From: Sipunculus nudus
Taxonomy: Eukaryota; Annelida; Sipuncula; Golfingiida; Sipunculidae
Length of the DNA: 64,000 nt
Direction: 5' to 3'
NCBI GenBank assembly: GCA_026874595.1
Contig: CM049309.1
Coordinates: 38,393,079 to 38,457,078 of the forward strand
Shown in pieces: positions 26,101 to 31,910 of this stretch; the stretch's first letter is position 1, and the number at the start of each line of letters is the position of its first letter. The notes under the pieces were generated by a model. It saw nothing but the letters and a program-made list of their open reading frames with translations. It was not told the origin of the DNA and did not search any database. The translations under genes were made by a program, and so were the position numbers.

Positions 26101-29100
26101 AAACATAGAGAGATCCCTACTACAGCAGTTTACGAACTGCTCACACATCAACAGGTTAACTACCCCGTCGTAGTCACCTCCGACCCCTGCCATCCCTATC
26201 CAATGGTCTAGGTATCCACTCAGTCTCACCGCAAACTGACTCGGCGTTTCGCCTCGCTCAGGCCTACAAGTCCGAAACTTGTGTCGATAACCCTCTTCGG
26301 TCATTTGGTATCGCTTTAACAAGGCTATCTTTAACTTATCGTAATCCATGGCCTCACTAACCGATAACTGTGTGTAAGTCCCTAGCGCCTTACCCCGCAG
26401 TAACGGACTCAGGTGTAACGCCCAATTCTCCCTATCATAGCCTTGACATACAGCTAATCGTTCAAATCGCTCAAGAAACGCATCTAGCTGATCGTGTGCC
26501 TCATCAAAAGGTGGAAGCTGGATTTTCGGGAATACATCCCTACTTCTCTCTTCTTTAACCCCAGAGTCAGACTTTAACCTTAGAACCTCTAATTCGTGGG
26601 CTCTAGCCTCTAGCTCGCGCTCTAATTCCCGCTTCCTAGCTCTTTCCTCACGTTCCTCATCCGCACGCCGTCTAGCCTCAACATAATCTTGTAAAGCCTG
26701 GTCCTTAAGTCCCAAGGCCTGTCCGCATCTAACAAGTGACTCTAACGTCTCCATGGTAACGCTCTAACCTAGTAAGATTCCAGTATCTAGTAATATCCGC
26801 TCTTAAAAATCCGTAAACACGTACTGTTAAAGCCAACCTAACGAACCGGCGGTATCCGTACAATTACACTACGGTAGCTCTACGCATCAAAATCTACTTA
26901 TACGGACGGACGGACGGAAGGTCGGACGAAGGGTCAGACGGATGGACGGATGGATATCAAAATATCAATAAACACCATGCACCTATGATTACCATGCCAA
27001 TCGGGAGGGGTAAACTTACCTGTAAAGAGACCCTACCACGTGACCAATCACAAACCAGTGTAGGAAAAATTATACCAGGGCGTATCTAACAACATCAAAA
27101 ATTTTCACTCTAATCTGGGTTTATATCAAACCAGTAATGATGTTCAGGTATCACTGAACTAGCATTACTCACAAAACATGCATGTGTTCTAGCCAAATCT
27201 TCAAGGTATATGCTAATCCTGAAACAATGTTGTGCTTCAGGTAATATTCTCACTGAATAAATATTAACTCCTAACAGTGGGGTAATTTCATTGAGCAAGT
27301 ATACACTATAACATCAGTTTGGTGTCATTTCCAATTATTAATTCAGATCAACTCTGGTTTGAGTATATGAATGTCTGGTTTCAGTACTGTTTTCTCAGTT
27401 CAAAACTTCTGAAACTTACTGTAATTAGCCAGTTTTTTTTTTTTTTTTTAAGGCTAATTATATCCTGGCACGCTCGCCATACAATGTCACCCCTAACTTA
27501 ACGTGAAAACTTTACAACGGATATATCCTATAAAACAATAGGATGGGTTAACGCTCGCCACTTGATTTCATTAATCAAGAAATTAGATCCCGGTCATTAC
27601 AGGTGACATTTCCAGGTTCTTTTAAGGACGTGTATTAAAATACCAGACAATCATACACCTAGATCAATAGAAACTATGAGACATCAGGTTAAATTCACAA
27701 ATATAATTCAAGACAATACTTACAGAGACACAAATGTGAGTGTGTGCGTTGATGTGTCAATACGACAGTTCTTCACATTAAAATTACTGGATAATTACTG
27801 AGTCCATGGTTTGTATAAAAAAACCATAAAGTCCAGATCCTTCAGAGATCTCTGGTTACTGTTTTGTGTAGAATCTAGCGTATGGTTAGCACCATATAGC
27901 TCTAGTCTTTCTGAGTTTAGCGATCTTCAGCTGATCTTGCTTGTCAGCGACCCGGGTAGGTTTACGTTCACATGCATGCAATAACGCTCTTTGTTTATGT
28001 AGAGCTTAGAGTCCTTGACCTTGCTCGTGTAGCAACGGTTTCACGGCTTACGGCGGTTATGTATCTAGGTCAAGCTGAACTAGGCCGGCAGGTGACGAGC
28101 GCGCTCTCTCACTTTATCACCAATACGAAGCTCTGTCGGCAGCACGGCTGAGTTCTCATGAGCTGGGTCCTTGCCTCATGTAGAAGCTTGCTTCTATGCC
28201 GTTCCTGGCGTTTCAATGTTCCTACTCCCGTTCGTGCGTGCTGCCACCTCAAGCTTCAAGACCCAACTGAAGGCAGCCTCCAGCATCTCTCCCTGAACTC
28301 TGACGACACAATCGTCGTCACAATACGGCGATCCGGTTCTCTGATTGGCTTATTTCTCAAGTGTCCCATATAAGGATATATGTGACCTAGTTTGACTGTT
28401 AGCGTCACTATGGCGACCCACATACCAAATGTAATAATTACACACGATGCGTGACACGGATAAATCAGCTGATAGCCGATGGGATTCCATACAAGAATAC
28501 ACAATATATATATATACAATCAAGACCTGTCAACGCTTTAGGATGACGCTTCACGTCAATATCAATAGAGAACAGACTTCGTTAAACTATGATACAAAAC
28601 ACCGTACATATTGTCACCGATTTCTGGTGACATCCATAAAGCATGTGATCAGATAATACTGAACTGACTTGTTCTGGTCCAGCGACTTTCTAAGATATGC
28701 CTACTGTTACAGCATTCTATGTGCCTGGAGCTGCTCTCCTGGCCTGGTGATATCTATATGTTGGAGCCTGTTAGTGGATCTGGCCCATCTGCCCATGGGC
28801 TCGGCCCATATGAGGATCCGTTATTGATACCATGAACGGTCTGGCCCATCTGCAGATGGGCTTGGCCCAATAACCGATTTTAGTTTTTGTTCGTAATACG
28901 TTATTATTTCATTATCTTAATGAATTTTGTACTCAGATAAACATTTCTCAGAAATTGAATGTGTTTATTTAAACATAAATCACTATCACAGCCTTACATC
29001 AATAAATTTATCATCAAAATTACATAGATGTGCATTCAGTGTTACTGAATCTAAAGGATTCAAAATTATTGATTTGCCTATATATACTCTAGGGGTGTCC

Positions 29101-31745
29101 AAAACACTTGTTATTCCCTCTAAAGCAAAGCCCGGAGAAGAGGTCAGCAAGTATCTACGAGGGTAGTCCCTACTGATAGTCTGTTTGACGTCGCCAAGAA
29201 CATCCACGAGAGGGAGGTGGAACATGCAGGAAATCGAAAGACCATTGCTCATGAAAGTGTTTCATTTATCATGTAAGGTGTATCCGATATTAAGCTGGTG
29301 AATTCATCATACCTAAATGCTTTTATACCCTTAAGTGTTATTTTTGTGTTAGTGACAACCAAATTAACTAGAAAGCACTCACAAAGCACATGCCTCCACC
29401 ACCGCCTGTATACGTACCCATGCAAGTACACCCGGTTATATAACATGAAATAGTATAAGGCCTTTTAGACAAAAAAGGTACAACCCTATCATAATAGTGT
29501 GCCATTTAAACCACCGTTTTGTCATAATTTATTCAATTTATATAATATAGATTTATTTTACATATATGTTTATTGTCCCAAATCCAAACAGGGTCTATAA
29601 ATAAGTTTAGAATAGTTCCTTGTAACCTGAGCTAAAATTTTATTTGATAACAGTGTCCCACACAGACCAAAATTTTTAATATGCAATAATTAACTACATT
29701 TACTACTCGGCTAGTAAACTACATTTACCCTTGGCATCATCTCTGTGATAACCTGAAAAATGGAGTATACTGTCTGACTTACCTGGTGCTCTCATCACGA
29801 GGACACCATGCAACAATTCTGTACGAATGCTAAGTAGAGAGCTTATCAATAAAATGACTCTAAGAGAGTGTTAGCTACATATATAACTATTCTATTGTCA
29901 AAATGTATATGGTAACCTTGATATATATGTGGTTATTTAAAAAAGAATTTGAGAAACTGATTTACTACCATAGATAATTGCTCTTTAGTAAAATTGTATG
30001 GTACCATGGAAGTCACATCTATGTGGTAATGTTAATGGTAATGTAATGTAAACAGCTGAAATTACTCTTTGGTAAAAAGTGAACCTCATTAAACTCTTAA
30101 CATCACACGAATGCAATGTAGACTAATTAAGAATTGTGTGTAAAAGTTATGAAATAGGGTATTTTAACACTGAATGCACATATATATGTAGTTTTCTATG
30201 CACATCTATGTAATTTTTATGGTAAAATTATTGATGTTAGCTAGGCTGTGATAGTGATTGATGTTTCAATACACACATTTATGTTCTTAGACATTTTTGT
30301 CTGAGTACAAAAGTCATCAAGATAATAAAATGATAACACATTACTAACAAAAATGAAATCGGTTATTGGGCCAAGCCAATCTGCAGATGGGCCAGAGTTC
30401 ATGGTATCAAATCCGTTATTAGGCTGCCCATCTGCAGATGGGCAGCCCAATTACGGATCCTCATATGGACCAACCCCATCGGCAGATGGGCCAGATCCAC
30501 AAACGGGCTCCAACACATATAACACTGGGCCAGGAGGTGGCCTCTGGGGGGGGGGGGGGGGGAGATGGTGTTTGATAACCTTGGGCACTTCACTGGACAG
30601 AACAAGCAACAGCCATGAGATAGCAAAGTTCATCCCACATATACTGCTGGTCTTTAATGACTAAAATCAGTAAAATTATATGGCACATGAACACATTCAA
30701 TCAAACCCAGTTTGTTGACCTTGCTGTTGCAAGGGGATATAACTGTGATTATCCCCTCCCCTCCCCCATATTTAACTTGAAAAGATTGGGGGAAATTTAA
30801 TGGCCACTCATTTGAAATCTATATAAATTTTAATCCCAATTTAGGTATTATACGTAATCTTAAGGAATAACTGCCCAGTAAAACCTGTCTGGCTGCTATG
30901 CCTTACCACATGAAATTGTAAAACTCATACTTACTCATATTTCATTCAATTTTGGAGCAAATTCAGCCAATTTCTTAATAAAACTAAGTTGTGAACTTGT
31001 GCAAAAGTAACAAACAGAACGCATGTGAAAACATCCATGAAAATTGAAAAGTATTAAAATAATTGAAACTTTTTGAATTGGGAAGTGATTTTGCAATGAA
31101 CAAAAATGATTTGAACTGAATTGGAATTTTTCTCCAGCACATTGTCATTTTTAATAATTGAATTTGAAAATTTTGAAATTACCCCAGGTTTGAGGACAAT
31201 ATTTTTGGCAGGTACTAATTTATTTCGAAGAGAAGTCGCTATTCTGTCGTGTTTATTCAATTTGCTTTAGGTGATTAGGCCCCTTTAACTTCAGCTGGAA
31301 AAGCCAGTAAAAACCTGATACGTACCACTGCAGGCTTGACGGAACCGTCCATCAAACATCTTTTTACAGCTACTGCGGCAGCAATACTGGCCACAGCACA
31401 CAGATTATGACCTGCTGCATGGCCAAGTTCTGGAAGAGCGTCATATTCGCAAAGCAAACATATATTCGGCAACTTCTTGTCTCCCGAGGCACCGTCTTCT
31501 GCAGAAGGTTTGTACTGAGCTTTGAACCCTGTTGGAAGTACACATTTTCTCTCAACACTAAAGCCTTCCTCGGCCAGGAAAGCCGTGAGGATATCATGTG
31601 CTTTTGTCTCTTTGAAAGCCAGCTCCGGATTCATCCATATTTCAGTACTGATATTACGTAACCTATCTCTGTTGTCATTTATGCATGACTGGATCGCTTC
31701 CAGCATAGTGTCTGCCAATGCCATCCTCACGCCAGCATAGGTCAT
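1056..31745 (-). CDS. PM20D2: PM20D2-like M20-family amidohydrolase gene, five exons seen, 3' end missing
   Basis: Five exons join in phase (420, 292, 140, 145 and 126 nt) to give about 374 residues; human PM20D2 has about 436, so some 50-60 C-terminal residues are missing, probably beyond the left edge. All introns are GT-AG. Recognisable blocks in order: LCEYDALPELGHAAGHN (residues 98-114), LGTPAENCGGGK (144-155), YTGKAAHSSAFAWEGRNALD (the dimerisation/substrate block, H201), KPTWTVNG, GGVQPNVIPS, GSTDMGNVS and FKEAAG. PM20D2 family members hydrolyse dipeptides that carry a basic residue and act in metabolite repair in the cytosol. Here three metal-ligand positions known from M20D enzymes are changed: Cys to Ala at 111, Glu to Asn at 150, and the C-terminal His to Asn360/Ser361. 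The general-base Glu149 and H113/H201 remain. Frames and splice sites are clean, so an expressed but possibly inactive paralogue is likelier than a pseudogene. Confidence 0.86.
1322..2102 (-). mobile_element. Pearl-like repeat fragment (about two A units)
   Basis: Two degenerate copies of the A unit that recurs at 16700-18176, 40061-41440 and 45717-46440. Marker blocks are ctggcatgtacataggaac, tttgcgactttgttcctttg (read on the minus strand) and acgtgccatggtcaaa. The copy is cut by the TIR element starting at 2103. A short piece of the family's palindromic end survives at 4466-4486, just right of that element. Confidence 0.68.
2374..2463. repeat. (TA)n microsatellite
   Basis: About 90 bp of nearly pure TA with a few interruptions. 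The chance frame through it is low-complexity and not a gene. Confidence 0.95.
2944..3002. repeat. (GATA)n-type microsatellite
   Basis: Interrupted GATA/TAGA repeats of about 58 bp inside the 2103-4451 element. A (CT)n run of about 26 bp follows at 3391-3416. Confidence 0.9.
4452..6299. other. Intronic DNA, mostly unrecognised
   Basis: The first 35 bp keep a remnant of the pearl-like palindrome (cttatagtcagctgagct). The stretch to about 5200 has blocks of the type 'tgaccttgaa/aaggtca' and 'acaatttgtgtgtcaaattt', which recur in other decayed repeats here (compare 53330-53500). A 104-codon plus-strand frame at 5232 shows no recognisable domain and is not called. Confidence 0.45.
6300..7379 (-). 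mobile_element. Helitron-like element with GGTGGCGCCACC tandem units, copy 1
   Basis: Read on the minus strand it begins with a hairpin made of gtatccgcc, aaaac and their complement (7348-7377). It contains diverged units carrying the ggtggcgccacc palindrome and ends near 6300 in cgtattCTAG followed by T, which fits a Helitron 3' end (CTRR, inserted before T). The same hairpin and end occur in the copies at 46590 and 62596. No protein is encoded; short frames in it are repeat translations. Confidence 0.68.
7380..8022. other. Intronic DNA, nothing recognised
   Basis: This stretch lies between the Helitron-like copy and exon 4 of the PM20D2-like gene. No repeat or coding signal stands out. Confidence 0.5.
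8023..8167 (-). CDS. PM20D2: PM20D2-like exon 4 (residues 285-332)
   Basis: Acceptor TTTTGTAG and donor GTGAGA flank 145 nt (phase 0 in, phase 1 out). This is the less conserved part of the C-terminal catalytic domain and includes NDELATIYQTNAETVGLDF. It ends in the split Gly that opens the GSTDMGNVS motif. Confidence 0.82.
8378..8840. mobile_element. hAT-like non-autonomous element, decayed
   Basis: The left edge reads cagggcttaaaatc and the right edge (inverted) gggccccattttactgcttg, with several short tracts of 'acttgcccc/ggggcaagt' just inside each end. A related left end lies at 52354. CAGGGCT termini are typical of animal hAT elements. No clean target duplication is visible, so the limits are approximate. 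Confidence 0.48.
9367..9506 (-). CDS. PM20D2: PM20D2-like exon 3 (residues 239-284)
   Basis: Acceptor GACACAG and donor GTGAAC flank 140 nt (phase 1 in, phase 0 out). The translation runs IIEEGGVQPNVIPSSSKLRF and continues into a helix-rich stretch. It matches the strand of the PM20D2 dimerisation domain that carries GGV-PN-IPS. Confidence 0.84.
9507..11971. other. PM20D2-like intron 2
   Basis: Apart from the direct-repeat structure at 10561-11052 and TA microsatellites at 10389-10412 and 11083-11125, nothing is recognised. Short frames at 9602 and 11600 lack any supporting feature. Confidence 0.5.
10561..11052. repeat. 23-bp direct repeats around about 380 bp, with an inverted stem at the left
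   Basis: The sequence starting agtgtccattttgtgcttgg occurs at 10625-10647 and 11030-11052. Just left, ggacactgac (10561) pairs with gtcagtgtcc (10622) as a 10-bp stem. The 380-bp interval ends with aataaa (about 11010), but no poly(A) follows. It may be an insertion with a long target duplication or a decayed terminal-repeat element. Confidence 0.4.
11972..12263 (-). CDS. PM20D2: PM20D2-like exon 2 (residues 141-237)
   Basis: The acceptor TTCACAG precedes the exon and the donor GTAAGG follows it (phase 0 in, phase 1 out). The exon encodes LTVLGTPAENCGGGK, then the start of the lid/dimerisation domain with YTGKAAHSSAFAWEGRNALD and LLRQQLKPTWTVNG. His201 is kept. The usual Glu-Glu pair (general base plus metal ligand) reads Glu-Asn (gag aat), a two-base difference from any Glu codon. 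Confidence 0.87.
14379..18176 (-). mobile_element. Inserted pearl-like element with two internal tandem duplications
   Basis: It starts caagatacctatgggtcac, next to ctcagctgacg, and ends with the 29-bp palindrome (18148-18176) after an ACGG tract. Inside, a block of about 1.17 kb is present twice (14379-15548 and 15549-16700), followed by two A units of about 0.73 kb (16727 and 17460), each with an ACGG microsatellite and a palindromic end. Poly-G runs lie at the same place in each 1.17-kb copy (15374 and 16537). Paired open frames on the minus strand (14444 and 15603) are duplicates of this block, not genes. Confidence 0.7.
17354..17410. repeat. (ACGG)n microsatellite of a pearl-like unit
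   Basis: About 13 ACGG repeats with a few substitutions, directly before the palindromic terminus. Shorter equivalents lie at 18094-18125, 18485-18505, 40105-40120 (as CCGT) and 58141-58175. Confidence 0.9.
18558..19037. other. Intronic DNA between two insertions, nothing recognised
   Basis: About 480 bp of AT-rich DNA. Its last five bases, gccat, nearly match tccat to the right of the LTR element and probably mark the retrotransposon's target duplication. Confidence 0.5.
19038..23029 (-). repeat. 3' LTR of the gypsy element, interrupted at 20068-22908
   Basis: The two parts, 19038-20067 and 22909-23029, together match the intact LTR. The total is 3 bp longer, or about 4 bp allowing for one indel, which suggests a 4-bp duplication within the TA run when the DNA transposon entered. 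The end reads GGCGACA instead of GGTGACA. Confidence 0.92.
20068..22908. mobile_element. 2.84-kb DNA transposon nested in the LTR
   Basis: Terminal inverted repeats begin GGGTCATTCC(G/A)CAGTAAA and agree at 23 of 26 positions. The motif GTCAACTCCGTCAC or a one- or two-base variant occurs at 20455, 20645, 20799, 20814 and 22347, and inverted at 20828 and 22706. The pair at 20814/20828 forms a 28-bp near-palindrome. No intact transposase is visible; a 117-codon minus frame at 21426-21779 is the longest and matches nothing I recognise. I cannot assign the superfamily. Insertion happened after the retrotransposon integrated, because the other LTR lacks it. Confidence 0.82.
23250..23838 (-). pseudogene. 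RT thumb plus RNase H remnant of the gypsy pol
   Basis: In a different frame from the upstream polyprotein and overlapping its stop, the sequence reads DRPKTKKALRAFLGLTGYYR, the thumb/connection region that follows the RT palm in Ty3/gypsy enzymes. An RNase H domain follows: CDASDVGIG (first Asp), EKESLAIVW (Glu) and TDHKPL (Asp), ending in HGPDFLSRLPEC. The fingers and palm with the YxDD active site are absent. The first ATG (23825) lies inside the conserved block, so independent translation is unlikely. The frame ends about 220 bp before the 3' LTR. Confidence 0.86.
23848..26754 (-). CDS. Retrotransposon Gag-protease-integrase polyprotein (968 aa)
   Basis: A single uninterrupted frame. Residues 20-70 form a charged coiled coil; 75-245 are a retrotransposon Gag domain. 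A CCHC zinc knuckle follows (C289, C292, H297, C302). An aspartic-protease-like region has D398-S399-G400 and DLALGN near 460. The integrase has an HHCC zinc domain (H596, H603 region; C633, C636), a D,D35E core (D666, D726, E762; exactly 35 residues between the last two) and a GPY/F module (G903-P904-Y905). Integrase follows protease directly, with a linker of about 80 residues and no reverse transcriptase between them, unlike standard gypsy order. The ATG at 26754 begins METLESLVRC and leaves a leader of about 730 bp after the LTR. The frame closes with TGA. Confidence 0.93.
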   Translation of the reverse strand: METLESLVRCGQALGLKDQALQDYVEARRRADEEREERARKRELERELEARAHELEVLRLKSDSGVKEERSRDVFPKIQLPPFDEAHDQLDAFLERFERLAVCQGYDRENWALHLSPLLRGKALGTYTQLSVSEAMDYDKLKIALLKRYQMTEEGYRHKFRTCRPERGETPSQFAVRLSGYLDHWIGMAGVGGDYDGVVNLLMCEQFVNCCSRDLSMFLKERRCRDFDSMVDLAESYTEAHGVHSLTAGPRYGNNVPRPAQPVSQPREKREVERSPGGQTFKPSGGIRCYLCNELGHKARECKTSARSRPRSSPQVGRAAGDQQRYRTNFSPPYNPKQKPETMSMAVVEAETETVGAVKPEVESPSQSLGFAAQTEGGISLPVCEGLVNGKSARVLRDSGCSSAGIRESYVEPNQFTGHQVECRLFDGSVRQFPTARINVDCAYFVGTIEAMVVGDAVCDLALGNVAGARDPYDPDPTWKSEPSSGIVCDGIESQKEVSSAVETRSAAREKQIPTRSLNVASPVADVSPAEFLKAQEEDGSLAPYWRLAREARNDSPFRIEDGYLVRVVSDKRGDQDGSRVVVPQTLRYDVMRMGHEAVMEGHQGIDKTHDRVRTQFFWKGMYNDIAEFCKSCPICQKTIPKGKVPGATLGQMPLIDEPWRRILMDLVGPIHPASERGHRYILTVMDYATRYPEAVALKNIDTVSVADALVDIYARLGVPSEVLTDMGTQFTSDLMREVSRVLSVRQLTTTPYHPMCNGMVERFNGTLKLMLKRMCEERPRDWDRYLSAVLFAYREAPHESTGFSPFELLYGRIVRGQMRILRDLWTKRDTSVETKTTYQYVLDLQDKLSDTCALAREALNKSANRHKLVYDRGKCTRRFEAGDEVLLLLPTERNKLMVQWKGPYTIVNRVGDLDYRIKIGDKVKTFHVNMLKRYHARNEPQHILAAVAKGAPDSIHDPDGVDGETEH
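26755..27484 (-). other. Retrotransposon leader with possible tRNA primer site
   Basis: Untranslated stretch between the 5' LTR and the gag ATG. It holds a degenerate ACGG run (26903-26955), a poly-T tract (27431-27449) and, five bases inside the LTR, TGGCGAGCGTGCC, a plausible primer-binding site (the TGG pairs with tRNA CCA). The matching tRNA is not identified. Confidence 0.6.
27485..28632 (-). repeat. 5' LTR of the gypsy element (intact)
   Basis: 1148 bp, with terminal TGTCACC...GGTGACA inverted ends. It carries a TA run (28505-28516) that is the insertion site in the other LTR. For transcripts on the minus strand this is the promoter copy. Confidence 0.93.
28736..30536. mobile_element. 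Element with long terminal inverted repeats (about 260 and 295 bp)
   Basis: The left arm (28736-28996) and the inverted right arm (30241-30536) share ctcctggcc at the tip, then gttggagcc, ggatctggcccatctgc, atatgaggatccg, ggcttggcccaataaccga and atcactatcacagcct at the inner edge. The right arm has about 40 bp more, an extra palindrome copy. The 18-bp perfect palindrome GCCCATCTGCAGATGGGC occurs at 28844-28861 and 30426-30443. The 1.24-kb centre has weakly protein-like frames at 29080-29450 but no recognised transposase. It lies about 100 bp from the gypsy LTR. Confidence 0.7.
30537..31325. other. Remainder of PM20D2-like intron 1
   Basis: A poly-G run (about 30547-30562) adjoins the long-TIR element. 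Beyond it nothing is recognised up to the exon 1 donor at 31325. Confidence 0.5.
31326..31745 (-). CDS. PM20D2: PM20D2-like exon 1 (residues 1-140)
   Basis: The start at 31745 is favoured because an in-frame TGA lies three codons upstream on the minus strand; the next in-frame ATG is at residue 8. The exon ends at codon GTG before the donor GTACGT (phase 0). It carries the N-terminal catalytic-domain helix (ISTEIWMNPELAFKETKAH) and the EYDALP and GHAAGHN motifs. In M20D enzymes the second motif is normally HACGH, where Cys binds metal; here it is HAAGH. Confidence 0.88.
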
Positions 31746-31910
31746 CCGAGGTCAACAGGCAGCAATCTCGTCAGGGAGTCATGTGATTTACTTTAACTTC
31801 AGTGAGCAGACGAATCGAATCTCGCGAGACCGCGATGGTAACATGGCCGCCTGCTGTAAAGTGGAAACTAAGAACTGTGTACACTATTCGTGAAGAAGCG
31901 TGGCATTGGT
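31746..31910. promoter_or_regulatory. Putative bidirectional promoter with TCTCGCGAGA box
   Basis: Just upstream of the PM20D2-like start on one side, and facing the DNAJC14-like gene on the other, lies the 10-bp palindrome TCTCGCGAGA (31820-31829), followed by acatggccgcc (about 31840), which resembles a YY1 site. TCTCGCGAGA is a known core element of TATA-less, often bidirectional metazoan promoters. A possible 5' UTR exon of the plus-strand gene could end before gtatgc near 31909; this is unproven. Confidence 0.55.

Larger units (their letters stand above)
19038..28632 (-). mobile_element. Ty3/gypsy LTR retrotransposon, Gmr1-like domain order, lacking the RT core
   Basis: LTRs of about 1.15 kb begin TGTCACC and end GG(T/C)GACA. 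Inside the 5' (right) LTR, a possible primer-binding site begins TGGCGAGCG on the minus strand at about 27479. Inside the 3' (left) LTR is a purine tract, aaaaggagggggtga (23030-23044 region). Coding order on the minus strand is gag, protease, integrase, then RT thumb and RNase H. The LTRs differ at about ten positions by eye, so insertion was recent. The target duplication is 5 bp with one mismatch (gccat/tccat). It sits in intron 1 of the PM20D2-like gene in the same orientation as the gene. Confidence 0.9.

Noticed and set aside
24068-26558. Plus-strand frames opposite the gag-pol gene
   Set aside because: Antisense shadows of a 968-codon polyprotein with clear domains.
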